Below are positions 52,094 to 60,827 of a stretch of DNA of 64,000 nucleotides, one piece after another; position 1 is the first letter of the stretch; every line of letters begins with the position of its first letter. The notes beneath the pieces are model-generated. The model did not search any database. It saw nothing but the letters and a program-made list of their open reading frames with translations, and was not told the DNA's origin. Made by a program: the position numbers and the translations under genes. The stretch is from Mycobacterium sp. D16R12 (GTDB lineage: Bacteria > Actinomycetota > Actinomycetes > Mycobacteriales > Mycobacteriaceae), in contig NZ_MAFC01000009.1 in the NCBI RefSeq assembly GCF_002013465.1, positions 62,001-126,000 of the forward strand, given 5' to 3'.

Positions 52094-52537
52094 GGCGAGT
52101 TTGTTCTTGGACCGGTGTCGCTCCAGGTCGATGCGGATGAGCGGATCGGTATCGCGGGCCCCAACGGCGCGGGAATATCGACATTGCTGCGCCTGCTCCG
52201 GGGCCGCCAGCAGCCCGACGAAGGCCGCGTGAGTCTGGGTGCCAATATTCCGATCGGCGAGATCGATCAGGCGTGTGCCGATTTCAGCGGCCCCGGCCGG
52301 TTTGTCGATCGTTTCGAGCAGCGGGCGCCGTCATGGTCGACGGCCGATGTGCGAACACTGCTCGCGAAGTTCGGGCTGCGCGCCGACCATATGGAACGCA
52401 CGGTTGACGAGCCGCCCGGTGAGCGAACCCGTGCGGGTCTTGCGCTGCCGCAGGTGTGCGGCACGAATGTGTCGGTTCTCGACGAGCCCACGAATTACCT
52501 CGATCTGGCCGCCATCGAGCAGCTCGAGGAGGCGCTC
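52094..52537 (+). pseudogene. ABC-F ATPase remnant (second domain only)
   Basis: The reading frame matches residues of the second ABC domain of the intact ABC-F gene (11210-11656), about 125 of 149 residues identical by my own alignment. It starts at the base after the immunity stop and ends seven bases before the ppc stop. Key residues have decayed: Walker A reads GAGISTLLR (Lys to Ile), the signature lost a codon (DEPPGERT instead of DELSPGERT), and NHLDL became NYLDL. No start codon or first domain is present, so it cannot make a working ABC-F protein. Confidence 0.8.
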
Positions 52538-52543
52538 ACCGGA

Positions 52544-55333
52544 CTACCCGCTGTTGCGCAGTGCGGTGGCCAACCCGCTCATCGTGAGCAGGATGCCGCG
52601 CTGTACCAGCTCGTCCTGATCGCCGGAGCGGTACCGGCGCAGCAGCTCGACTTGTAGGTGGTTCAGCGGCTCCAGGTAGGGAAAGCGGTTGAATACCGAA
52701 CGTGCCAGTGCCGGGTTATCGGCAAGTAGGTCCTCATGCCCGGTGATCAGTTGATGCATGGCGATGGTCTTGTCGTGTTCGGCCACGATCTTGTCGAAAA
52801 CCCGGTGCCGCAGCGCTTCGTCGTCAACGAGCTCGGCATAGTGGGCGGCCAATCCCATGTCCGACTTGGCCAGTACCTGGGCCATGTTGGACAGCACCGT
52901 TTGAAAGAACGGCCACTGAACGTAGAGCTGCTGCAGTACCTCAAGTCGTCCGTCGCCTTCGGCGATCCACTGTTCGATCGCCGATCCCGTCCCGTACCAG
53001 CCGGGCAGCATCACCCGCGATTGACTCCAGGCCAAAACCCATGGGATAGCGCGCAGGTCGGCGATCGACGTGGTGGGTTTCCGCGACGTGGGCCGGCTGC
53101 CGATATTGAGCGCCCCGATCTCGTTGACCGGCGTCGAGGCCTTGAAATACTCAACAAATCCTGGTGTTTCGTGCACCAATTCGCGGTAGGTGCGCTGGGC
53201 GCGAGCGGCAAGGTCATCGAGTATTTCGTACGCTGTGCCGGCCGCCTGTCCTAAACCTTCGACGTCCAGCAGTGTCGACTCCAGGGTTGCGGCCAGCAGT
53301 GTCTCGAGGTTGCGATGGGCGGCGCGTGGTTCGGCGTACTTGGCGGCGATCACCTCGCCCTGTTCGGTAATACGAAGTGATCCGGACACCGCCCCCGGCG
53401 GTTGCGCCAAGATGGCGTCATAACTCGGACCACCACCACGGCCCACCGTGCCGCCGCGGCCGTGGAAGAGCCGCAACCGAATTCCTGTCTTGCGGGCGGA
53501 TTCCACCAAGTCCAGTTCAGCGCGGTACAAGGCCCAGTTGGCGGCCAGGTAGCCGCCGTCCTTGTTGGAATCCGAGTACCCGAGCATGACCTCTTGACTC
53601 TCGCCGCGGGCTGCCACGATGGCCCGATAAAGCGGAAGTTCCAGTGCTGCTTCGAGAATGGCGGAGCCGCGCTGCAGGTCGTCAATCGTCTCGAACAGCG
53701 GCACGATGCCCACGGGGCAGAATGGTCGTGGTCGCGAGGCGTCCAGCAGGCCTGCCTCCTTGAGCAGGATCGCGGCCTCCAACATGTCCGAAACCGATTG
53801 GCACATCGAGATGATGTAATTGGGAACTGCTTTGGGGCCGTATGTCTGAACGGCCCGCGCGGCGGCGAAGACGATATCGAGCTCCTTGCGGGCGAGCTCG
53901 GAGAGCTCGGCGCCCTCGCCGATCAAGGGGCGGCGCGTGCGTAACTCGGTGACGAGCACCTCGATGCGCTCCGGCTCGGACAGCGAGCGATAGTTGGGGT
54001 GCACGCCGGCCCACGCGAGTAACTCGGAAACCACCTCTTCGTGGACGTCCGAGTTCTGTCGCATATCCAGCCCGCTGAGATGAAAACCGAAGACGTGCAC
54101 GGCTTCTCGGAGCGCGCGCAGACGATCGTCGGCGAGTACCACGCTGCCGTGTGCACGTAGCGAGGTGTCCACCACGTCAAGGTCCCTGAGCAATTCATCC
54201 GGCGCGCGGTAGGGGCTCAAGTTCAGATCTAGATCATGCTCCGGCAGCTGGTCGAGGATCTGCGCAGCGGTCGCGGTGAGACGCGCATGGATGACGCGCA
54301 GTGCGCGGCGGTAGGGCTCGTCCGCCCGTTCGGTCTCGCCACCTTGCTCGGCCAACGCGGTCAGGTCAGGAGAAACAGTGACCAGGCGGACCGATAGGGA
54401 GAGCTCCTGCTCCAGTGCCACCAATTGTTCGAAGTAGTAGGCAATGGCCGTCTGGGCGGCGCTACTTGTCGCAAGATGCACGACCTCGGCGGTGACGTTG
54501 GGATTGCCGTCCCGGTCGCCGCCGATCCACGATCCGGGCCGCAGAATCGGCTCGCTGAGCAGTTGCGTGTCCGGCCACCGGCGGCGTAGCGCCGTGCGGA
54601 CCTCGGCGTTGATCTCGGGTATCACCTCGAAGAACGCCGCCTGGTAGTACCGCAGCCCTACCGCGATCTCGTCTTGAATCTTTAATCGGGACAAGCGGAT
54701 CAATGCCGTCTGCCAGAGCGTGAGAATCTGCCGCTGAAGTTCGTTCTCGATATCGCGACCGGTTTCGGTCTGCGTCAGTCCGTGCATCCGAAGTCGCATC
54801 AGCTCGGTGACGCGATGCTGGGTATCGAATACGGTACGACGGCGGGTCTCCGTCGGGTGTGCGGTGATTACCGGGGACACCAGTGCGCCGGTCAGTGCGT
54901 GCGTGACGCGATTCGAATCTATTTGGGCAGCATCGAGTTTGAGGTAAGTGGCGGCGAGACTGCTGTCCTGCGGCGGCGCGCCCGCAGCGACGTGGACGGC
55001 GCGACGACGCTCGCGATGAATATCCTCGGCGACATTGGCCAGCAGCGCGAAATGAGTGAAGGCCCGAATGACGGGGATGGCCTGGTGGATGTCGACGCCG
55101 TCGAATAGCGTCGCCAGCTCGGCGCGGTCGATCTCCGATCGGCGCACCCGGAACGACTCCACCCGCGCCCGCTCCACGAGTTCGAAGACCTCGTCCCCGC
55201 ACTGCTCACGCACCGTGCGGCCCAGGATGGTGCCCAGTAGCCGGATGTCTTCACGCATCGGCTCGGTGGCCTCCCGGCCCACCTGTGTCCGGGTGACGGC
55301 GCCTATCGGTGCTAGATCCGTAACCTCAGCCAT
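52544..55333 (-). CDS. ppc: phosphoenolpyruvate carboxylase
   Basis: A 929-residue enzyme that carboxylates PEP to oxaloacetate, feeding the citric acid cycle. The catalytic His motif is [19 protein letters not shown], and the second motif is [20 protein letters not shown] with the glycine-rich PEP loop. [20 protein letters not shown] and the C-terminal segment ending LATALRNSG are the expected family ends, so length and motifs are complete. ATG 55333 is the likely start. It marks the right border of the accessory island. Confidence 0.95.
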   Translation of the reverse strand: MAEVTDLAPIGAVTRTQVGREATEPMREDIRLLGTILGRTVREQCGDEVFELVERARVESFRVRRSEIDRAELATLFDGVDIHQAIPVIRAFTHFALLANVAEDIHRERRRAVHVAAGAPPQDSSLAATYLKLDAAQIDSNRVTHALTGALVSPVITAHPTETRRRTVFDTQHRVTELMRLRMHGLTQTETGRDIENELQRQILTLWQTALIRLSRLKIQDEIAVGLRYYQAAFFEVIPEINAEVRTALRRRWPDTQLLSEPILRPGSWIGGDRDGNPNVTAEVVHLATSSAAQTAIAYYFEQLVALEQELSLSVRLVTVSPDLTALAEQGGETERADEPYRRALRVIHARLTATAAQILDQLPEHDLDLNLSPYRAPDELLRDLDVVDTSLRAHGSVVLADDRLRALREAVHVFGFHLSGLDMRQNSDVHEEVVSELLAWAGVHPNYRSLSEPERIEVLVTELRTRRPLIGEGAELSELARKELDIVFAAARAVQTYGPKAVPNYIISMCQSVSDMLEAAILLKEAGLLDASRPRPFCPVGIVPLFETIDDLQRGSAILEAALELPLYRAIVAARGESQEVMLGYSDSNKDGGYLAANWALYRAELDLVESARKTGIRLRLFHGRGGTVGRGGGPSYDAILAQPPGAVSGSLRITEQGEVIAAKYAEPRAAHRNLETLLAATLESTLLDVEGLGQAAGTAYEILDDLAARAQRTYRELVHETPGFVEYFKASTPVNEIGALNIGSRPTSRKPTTSIADLRAIPWVLAWSQSRVMLPGWYGTGSAIEQWIAEGDGRLEVLQQLYVQWPFFQTVLSNMAQVLAKSDMGLAAHYAELVDDEALRHRVFDKIVAEHDKTIAMHQLITGHEDLLADNPALARSVFNRFPYLEPLNHLQVELLRRYRSGDQDELVQRGILLTMSGLATALRNSG

Positions 55334-55382
55334 GGGTTCGAGTATCCGTGGCAATGAGGCTGTTCGCACGATGAGCGCCGAG

Positions 55383-56216
55383 CTACCAGACTCTGATCCA
55401 GTCGACGAGCATCTCCGCGGGGTAGGTGCCGCCGCGGGGATCGCCGCCGCCGGAACCGGCCACGGCCAGGTTCAGCACGGGAAATGCCTTGTGTCCCGGA
55501 TTGTTGAACGGCCAGTCCGCCAGGGAGTTGGCGGGGACCTCGAAATACGGGGCCGCTCCGTCCGTGTAGTCCTTCCAGAACCGAATGCCCTTGTCGTCCC
55601 ACTGGGTACGCCAGGTGTGCCAGGCGTTGTCGAGGGACAGGTTGTGGGTCTTCCATTCCGAGCCGTTTGCCTTGGCGTGCACGGTGGTTGCCGCCGGCCA
55701 GCTGCCGTTGCCGTACCACTCGACGATGTCGATCTCACCGTCCTGATCACTGCCGAGCCAGAACGCGGGCCACGCGCCCGGGGTCAGGCAGTTGAACTTG
55801 ATGCGTGCTTCCCAGGTGTAGCCGACACCGAGCTCGGTCGTGCTGTAGATCTTGCCGCCGTAGTAGGTGTTGCCTTCTTTTGCGGCCTTGATGACGAGGT
55901 TCGAGTTGCCGTCGAGGTAGACATTTTTGCGATCATCTCGATACTGGCCGACATTTTCGGGCTGCTCCCAAAAAGTGGGGTCCTTCATGGACTCGCGAGC
56001 CTTTGAGATTGCCCACTTGGATCCATCGGGGGCCGACCCGGTCGGCCCGTCGAACTCGTCGACGAAGACGTACTTGCCGGTCGGAGGGGCTGCGGGCGGG
56101 CGGCCGGGCGGGTTCTGTGGGGACGGTTGGGCCCACGCCTCCGGCATGGAAACCGCCGCTGCCAACATGCCAAGCCCTGAGAACGCCATCATGCGGCGCC
56201 GATCCATGTTCACCAT
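55383..56216 (-). CDS. secreted GH16 family beta-glucanase
   Basis: A 277-residue protein. The N-terminus [20 protein letters not shown] is a twin-arginine signal followed by a Pro-rich linker ([17 protein letters not shown]). The GH16 catalytic motif is [14 protein letters not shown] (ExDxxE), with [10 protein letters not shown] before it and [18 protein letters not shown] near the end. It probably cuts beta-1,3-glucans or related sugars outside the cell, as the mycobacterial relative Rv0315 is reported to be exported. ATG 56207 is an alternative start. Confidence 0.87.
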   Translation of the reverse strand: MVNMDRRRMMAFSGLGMLAAAVSMPEAWAQPSPQNPPGRPPAAPPTGKYVFVDEFDGPTGSAPDGSKWAISKARESMKDPTFWEQPENVGQYRDDRKNVYLDGNSNLVIKAAKEGNTYYGGKIYSTTELGVGYTWEARIKFNCLTPGAWPAFWLGSDQDGEIDIVEWYGNGSWPAATTVHAKANGSEWKTHNLSLDNAWHTWRTQWDDKGIRFWKDYTDGAAPYFEVPANSLADWPFNNPGHKAFPVLNLAVAGSGGGDPRGGTYPAEMLVDWIRVW

Positions 56217-56272
56217 CGACGCCGACGATAACAGGATTCGCCCACCGCGGTCCGGGAGCGCGGAGGTGGCAG

Positions 56273-57433
56273 CTAGGGATCGACGCGTAGCGAATCGCGA
56301 TCGGGTGCCAGCATCGCGGGGGTCAGCCCCCGCGTCGCGAGCTCCTCGGGGAGGGGATTGCCGATGGTGAGCGCGGCACCCACCCGGGCAAGGGCCGGTG
56401 CCATCTGGATGCCGTAGCCGCCCTGGGCGGCGTACCAGAAGAAGCCGTCGACATCCGGGTCTTCGCCCACGACAGGCGTGCGGTCGGAGGTGAAGGACCG
56501 CAGTCCGGCCCAGGCAGAGTTCACGCTCCGGATGCCGAGCGTGGTTGCCTCATTGATCATCCCGATCGCCCGGGCCATCTCCAGCTCGTCCGGCCGTGGG
56601 TCTCCGGGTGGGTGAAGTGTCTCGTCGGCGGGCGAACAGAGGAATTGGGCGCCATCGGGTTTGAAATAGAAGCTGTCGGAGGCATCAAGTGTCATGGGAA
56701 GCGAGCCGGTGAAATTCTCCTGCGGCGCGGACACCATGAACGCGGTGCGTCGAAGTGGCCGGATTCCCACCGGACGAGCGCCCATCGTGTGCGCAAGTTC
56801 ATCGCACCACGCCCCGGCGGCGTTCACGACGGTCGCCGATTCAAAGGCCCGCCCAGAGGAGTCCCGCAGGACCCATCTGCCCTGATGCCGGGCGCCGCTC
56901 ACAATGGGAGCCGACTTGACGATGGTTCCGCCGCGGCGGCGGAATCCGCGCACGTATCCCTGGTGCAGCCCATGGACGTCGAGCTCCATCGGCGTGGGGT
57001 CGACCGCGGCCGACCGGACGTGCCCCGGACGCAGGTAGGGGTTGATCTGCTCGGCGACCGCGCCGTCCACCAGCTCCGTGGGACAACCCTGCCGGGAGGC
57101 CTCTCGATGAAATTCTCGAAGCATGTCCGCGTGCGCTTCATCGGCGATGACCAACAGCGGCAAGGACGTCGCAAGGGGAGCCTCGAAACCCTCACGCGGG
57201 TCGGTGAAAAAGTCGCGGCTGGCCGCCGTCAACATGCGGATGACGGGATTCCCGTAGTTCTCGATGAAGGTGGCGGCGGACCGTCCGGTTGTGTGGAACG
57301 CAAGGGTCGATTCACGTTCCAGTAATGCGACGGTGCGATGTTCGGCCAGCTCGTAGGCGATCGATGCGCCCGATATCCCACCTCCGACGACGATGATGTC
57401 GACGGAGAGTTCGGTGTCGATGGATTGGCTCAC
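56273..57433 (-). CDS. FAD-dependent amino-acid oxidase/dehydrogenase
   Basis: A 386-residue DadA/GlyOX-like protein starting at GTG 57433 behind GGAGG. The FAD-binding motif is DIIVVGGGISGASIAYELAE, followed by FHTTGRSAATFIENYGN. The C-terminal FAD-associated segment is FFWYAAQGGYGIQMAPALAR. Such enzymes oxidise glycine, D-amino acids or proline derivatives. The gene diverges from the M20 amidohydrolase, suggesting joint use in amino-acid or acyl-amino-acid catabolism. Substrate not determinable. Confidence 0.85.
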   Translation of the reverse strand: MSQSIDTELSVDIIVVGGGISGASIAYELAEHRTVALLERESTLAFHTTGRSAATFIENYGNPVIRMLTAASRDFFTDPREGFEAPLATSLPLLVIADEAHADMLREFHREASRQGCPTELVDGAVAEQINPYLRPGHVRSAAVDPTPMELDVHGLHQGYVRGFRRRGGTIVKSAPIVSGARHQGRWVLRDSSGRAFESATVVNAAGAWCDELAHTMGARPVGIRPLRRTAFMVSAPQENFTGSLPMTLDASDSFYFKPDGAQFLCSPADETLHPPGDPRPDELEMARAIGMINEATTLGIRSVNSAWAGLRSFTSDRTPVVGEDPDVDGFFWYAAQGGYGIQMAPALARVGAALTIGNPLPEELATRGLTPAMLAPDRDSLRVDP

Positions 57434-57468
57434 GTGACCTCCGCTACGTCTCGGCGAGGGTAGGTCGT

Positions 57469-57486
57469 GACGATCGCCGTATCGTC
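57469..57486. promoter_or_regulatory. short inverted repeat between FAD oxidase and amidohydrolase genes
   Basis: GACGAT-CGCCGT-ATCGTC has perfect 6-bp arms and lies midway in the 90-bp divergent interval. It may be an operator shared by both genes, but the arms are short. Confidence 0.25.
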
Positions 57487-57523
57487 GAAGGTAGTCGCAG
57501 AAACACACAGAGTGGGAGGCCAC

Positions 57524-58774
57524 ATGGCGATCACCCTGCCCGACAACTGGGCTGACAACTTGGCGAACTTGGCCGACTTCTACCGGGACCTGCATCAGCA
57601 TCCGGAATTGTCCTTCCAAGAACACCGCACCGCGAAGAAGATCCAGGAGATCCTTGCGCCGCTCGGGCTTGAGGTGACGTCGGGTGTCGGGGGCACCGGA
57701 GTTGTTGCCGTGCTGCGCAACGGAACCGGCCCGGTTGTGTGGTTGCGAGCCGACTTCGACGCACTCCCGGTACAGGAGCAGACCGGCCTTCCCTATGCGA
57801 GCGCCGCGCGGGCCACCAATCCTGACGGCAGGGATGTTCCCGTCATGCACGCGTGCGGGCACGATATGCACGTCACCGCGCTGGTGGGCGCCCTCCGGTT
57901 GCTCAATGGACTCAAGAAGCAATGGACGGGAACGGTGGTCGCGGTCTTTCAGCCCGCTGAGGAAGTGGGCGGCGGCGCGAAGGCGATGATCGCCGACGGC
58001 ATCCTCGACCGGTTCCCCAAGCCCGAGGTTGTTCTCGGTCAGCACGTCGGCCCGCTGCCTGCGGGGATGATCGCGTACAAGACGGGCACGGCACTTGCTG
58101 CCTCGGATTCCCTCAAGATGCAATTGTTCGGACGGGGCGGCCATGGCTCGCAGCCGGAATCGACAATCGATCCGGTGGTGATGGCCTCGAACGTGGTGCA
58201 GCGGCTGCAGACCATCGTGTCGCGCGAGCTGTCTCCGTTCGAGCCCGCGGTGGTCACCGTGGGATACCTGCACGCTGGGGCGAAGGACAACATCATCCCC
58301 GACGACGCCGAACTCGGCATCAACGTCCGCACCTTCAACGATGAGGTCCGCAGAAAAACGTTGGCCTCCATCACCCGGATCGCTCAGGCCGAGTCGACGG
58401 CCTCGGGTGCCGACAAGGAACCGGCGGTGACCTCGATGCACACCTTCCCGGTCACCGTCGTCGACGATGCCGCGATGCAGGCGATCGCCGCCGTGTTCCG
58501 GGAGCACTTCGGTGCCGACCGGGTGATCGAGTCTCCGAATCCGTTGGCCGGCAGCGAGGATGTCGGATTTTTCGGCACCGCCGCCGGTGTGCCCACTGCA
58601 TTTTGGTTTTGGGGCGGATATACGCTGCAGCGCTTCGAAGATGCCGCGGCGGCGGGAAAGCTGGTGCCGTCCAACCATTCCCCAGAGTTCGCGCCGGTTC
58701 TGGAACCCACGCTCAGTACCGGGATCGAGGCGCTCACCGTGGCGGCACTGTCACGGCTTGACGCTAGGGCGTGA
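57524..58774 (+). CDS. M20 family amidohydrolase
   Basis: A 416-residue metal-dependent hydrolase starting at ATG 57524 behind GGGAGG. It shows DFYRDLHQHPELSFQEHRTA, the metal Cys/His region VMHACGHDMHVTALVGAL, FQPAEEVGGGAKAMI with the catalytic Glu pair, and LFGRGGHGSQPESTIDPV of the dimerisation domain. The pattern matches hippurate/IAA-amino-acid hydrolase-type aminoacylases, which cleave N-acyl amino acids. Its 3' end overlaps the convergent lyase by 11 bp. Confidence 0.9.
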   Translation: MAITLPDNWADNLANLADFYRDLHQHPELSFQEHRTAKKIQEILAPLGLEVTSGVGGTGVVAVLRNGTGPVVWLRADFDALPVQEQTGLPYASAARATNPDGRDVPVMHACGHDMHVTALVGALRLLNGLKKQWTGTVVAVFQPAEEVGGGAKAMIADGILDRFPKPEVVLGQHVGPLPAGMIAYKTGTALAASDSLKMQLFGRGGHGSQPESTIDPVVMASNVVQRLQTIVSRELSPFEPAVVTVGYLHAGAKDNIIPDDAELGINVRTFNDEVRRKTLASITRIAQAESTASGADKEPAVTSMHTFPVTVVDDAAMQAIAAVFREHFGADRVIESPNPLAGSEDVGFFGTAAGVPTAFWFWGGYTLQRFEDAAAAGKLVPSNHSPEFAPVLEPTLSTGIEALTVAALSRLDARA

Positions 58775-59582
58775 TCAGGCCCAGCATCCGGGCGCGCTCC
58801 AGGATGATTCGGGCGCGGTTGAGTCGGGGCAGATCGCTTCCGTCTTGGGGCTTTCCGCCGTGACTGTTGAACTGTTCGACGAAGTCCTGTGCCCACGACA
58901 CATCCTCGTCGGACGGGCTCAGTCCCTTGTTGATCGTCTCGGCGTCGTCCGAGTGGAGCGCCAATTTTCCCGTCATACCCATCCGGCGGGTCAGTGCGAC
59001 ACCCTCGGCCAACTCGGCCGGATCACGGGTCGGTCCGTCGATTGGCCCCGGAATGTGTGCGGCGCGCGAGGCAACCACAAGCTGAGACCGGCTGTACGCC
59101 AGGGCTAACGGGTCTTGATCCACCCCGATGTCGAGCGTGTAGTCGTTGACACCGAAGGCAATGCGAAAGCACGGGCGTGCGGCCGCGATGTCATGTACAC
59201 GGGAAAGCCCGCGCGCGGTTTCGATCAGCGCGATCACAGGAGTTTCGCCGCCGAGGCGATTTGCCGTGTCCCACATGTGGTTTCCGCCCTCGGTCTTGGC
59301 GAGTACCACACCCTTCAGCCCGCGGGCGTCGGCGAGAGTTCGGCAGTCAGCCGACCAGAACTCACTGGATGCGTCGTTGACGCGCACCCAAGCCCGTCCG
59401 CCGGAGTTGAGGTATTCCATGACGCGTTCGCGAGCCGGCTGCTTCTCATTCGGTGCGACGGCGTCTTCCAGATCCAGGACCACCTCATCGGCATTCGTGG
59501 ACGTGGCGGCGGCATTGAGGTCAGGCTCCCGCGAGGGATTCACCAAAAGCCACGAGCGCGAGACCTTCGAGTTCACGGACAC
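58764..59582 (-). CDS. HpcH/HpaI aldolase / CitE-like lyase
   Basis: A 272-residue protein. SRSWLLVNPSREPDLNAAAT is the family start; DEVVLDLEDAVAPNEK holds the metal-binding acidic residues, VRVNDASSEFWS the Arg-containing strand, and PVIALIETARGLSRVHDIAA the Glu. FGVNDYTLDIGVDQDPLALA follows with the conserved Asp. Relatives include citrate lyase beta, malyl-CoA lyase and M. tuberculosis CitE-like enzymes, which act on acyl-CoA esters. The exact substrate is unknown. Confidence 0.85.
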   Translation of the reverse strand: MSVNSKVSRSWLLVNPSREPDLNAAATSTNADEVVLDLEDAVAPNEKQPARERVMEYLNSGGRAWVRVNDASSEFWSADCRTLADARGLKGVVLAKTEGGNHMWDTANRLGGETPVIALIETARGLSRVHDIAAARPCFRIAFGVNDYTLDIGVDQDPLALAYSRSQLVVASRAAHIPGPIDGPTRDPAELAEGVALTRRMGMTGKLALHSDDAETINKGLSPSDEDVSWAQDFVEQFNSHGGKPQDGSDLPRLNRARIILERARMLGLITP

Positions 59583-59610
59583 CTCACCAGTATTTCGCAG
59601 AGCTACGCCG

Positions 59611-60261
59611 TTACCGCGGGATTCGGCTCAGCCAGTTGGATTCCCCGTCGACGGGTTGGTTGTCGATCACGACCATGGGCACACCGGACTTGGGGAAGGC
59701 CCGCAGCAGCGGAAGGTTGTTCGCCGCGATGACGCGGGCGTCAAAGGGAACCGGCAGGCCGGCTCTGATGAGGTCCTGCGCACTCTGGGGAGCGTTGACG
59801 TGGCCGGCCAGCTCGGCCAGCTGGTCATTGCTCAGGTCCGTGTCTCCTTCTTCCTCGGGCTGCTGATCTTTCGAGTAGAACCGCTGGATGAAACGCCAGG
59901 TCGTATCACTTGACCGCGATTGGTCGGCCACGACGAACGCCGCATAGATCGCCCGGCTGTCGTAACTGCCGCTGGCCGAGTATTTGTCGAGGAAGTCCAC
60001 GAACCTGAGGTTGATATGCAGCTTCCCGGACTCGAGGCGTCGCCCGATCTCGTCGCCCTGGCTTTGAACCATCTTCCCGCTGTAGGGGCACAGCGGATCC
60101 AAGTACAGATCGATCTGCCCTGGAGCCCCCGGATCGCCGAGCGAGAGGACATCTCCCGCGGGTGAGGCATCGGCGGCGTGAGCCAGTCCGGCGTCGGGGC
60201 CCCAGAGCAGAACCGCGCTGAGAAGACCGATGATCGTCGCGAAGCGTTTCACAGCATGCAT
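59611..60261 (-). CDS. exported DsbA-like thioredoxin-fold protein, one active-site Cys
   Basis: A 216-residue protein with signal peptide (FATIIGLLSAVLLWGPDAGL, cleavage near AHAADASPAG). The thioredoxin-fold part begins IDLYLDPLCPYSGKMVQSQG. The redox motif is CPYS, so the second Cys of CPYC is Ser and there is no other Cys in the chain. FPKSGVPMVVIDNQPVDGES holds the cis-Pro loop near the end. It cannot form an internal disulfide and may act as an isomerase-like or trapping protein, or a binding protein. It is likely periplasmic. Confidence 0.8.
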   Translation of the reverse strand: MHAVKRFATIIGLLSAVLLWGPDAGLAHAADASPAGDVLSLGDPGAPGQIDLYLDPLCPYSGKMVQSQGDEIGRRLESGKLHINLRFVDFLDKYSASGSYDSRAIYAAFVVADQSRSSDTTWRFIQRFYSKDQQPEEEGDTDLSNDQLAELAGHVNAPQSAQDLIRAGLPVPFDARVIAANNLPLLRAFPKSGVPMVVIDNQPVDGESNWLSRIPR

Positions 60262-60283
60262 CGGTCCATCATCGCGTAAGCGA

Positions 60284-60775
60284 CTACACCTTCCGGTTCT
60301 CGGACTTGATCAACCAGGCCAGCTTCTCCAGGCCGTCGATGAGCTGATGCAGGATGTCGGCGGTGGTCGGGTCTTCGTCGTCCACCGAATCATGTACCGC
60401 GCGCAGCGTCTTCACCGCGGCATAGATGCGGGTGGTGATCAGATCCACGACGTCGCCGGTGCTGCGTTCGTAGGGCGGGAACTCCGGCAGCGTCGTGCCG
60501 GCCGCGACCGTGTCCGAACGGCCGTCGGGCAGTGCGTCGAGGGCACGCATCCGCTCGGCGACGGTGTCACTGGACTCGCGGGCGAAGTCGACCACCTCGT
60601 CGAGCTGCAGGTGCAGATCGCGGAAGTTGCTTCCCACCACGTTCCAGTGCGCCTGCTTACCCTGCAGGTGAAGCTCGATCAGGTCAACCAGGACTTGTTG
60701 CAGGTGGCCGGTGAGTTCTGCAGATGCTTGGAAGTTTGTGACATCGGATTCGGGTGTGCGGGCTGAAGTGCTCAT
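60284..60775 (-). CDS. dps: Dps family ferritin-like DNA-protection protein
   Basis: A 163-residue protein starting at ATG 60775. VLVDLIELHLQGKQAHWNVV, GSNFRDLHLQLDEVVDFARE carry the His, Asp and Glu ferroxidase residues of the Dps family, and STGDVVDLITTRIYAAVKTL with AWLIKSENRKV form the remaining helices. Dps dodecamers oxidise iron and protect DNA in stress. A 33-bp palindrome lies just upstream (60789-60821), so regulation by a metal or peroxide sensor is plausible. No clear Shine-Dalgarno precedes the start. Confidence 0.85.
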   Translation of the reverse strand: MSTSARTPESDVTNFQASAELTGHLQQVLVDLIELHLQGKQAHWNVVGSNFRDLHLQLDEVVDFARESSDTVAERMRALDALPDGRSDTVAAGTTLPEFPPYERSTGDVVDLITTRIYAAVKTLRAVHDSVDDEDPTTADILHQLIDGLEKLAWLIKSENRKV

Positions 60776-60788
60776 ACTTAATACAATC

Positions 60789-60821
60789 CCATCTAATTTG
60801 GATCTATTCCAGATTAGATGG
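60789..60821. promoter_or_regulatory. 33-bp palindrome before dps
   Basis: CCATCTAAT and ATTAGATGG are perfect 9-bp arms, extended by TGGA/TCCA around a 5-base centre (TCTAT). It ends 13 bases before the dps start and begins 7 bases after the kup stop. It could be an operator for dps, a terminator for kup, or both. Confidence 0.55.
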
Positions 60822-60827
60822 AAAACC

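Noticed and set aside
57434..58678. Frame continuing upstream of the FAD oxidase on the minus strand to 801 residues
   Set aside because: The extra part is antisense to the M20 amidohydrolase, has no family features and lies before a good GGAGG site and GTG start at 57433.
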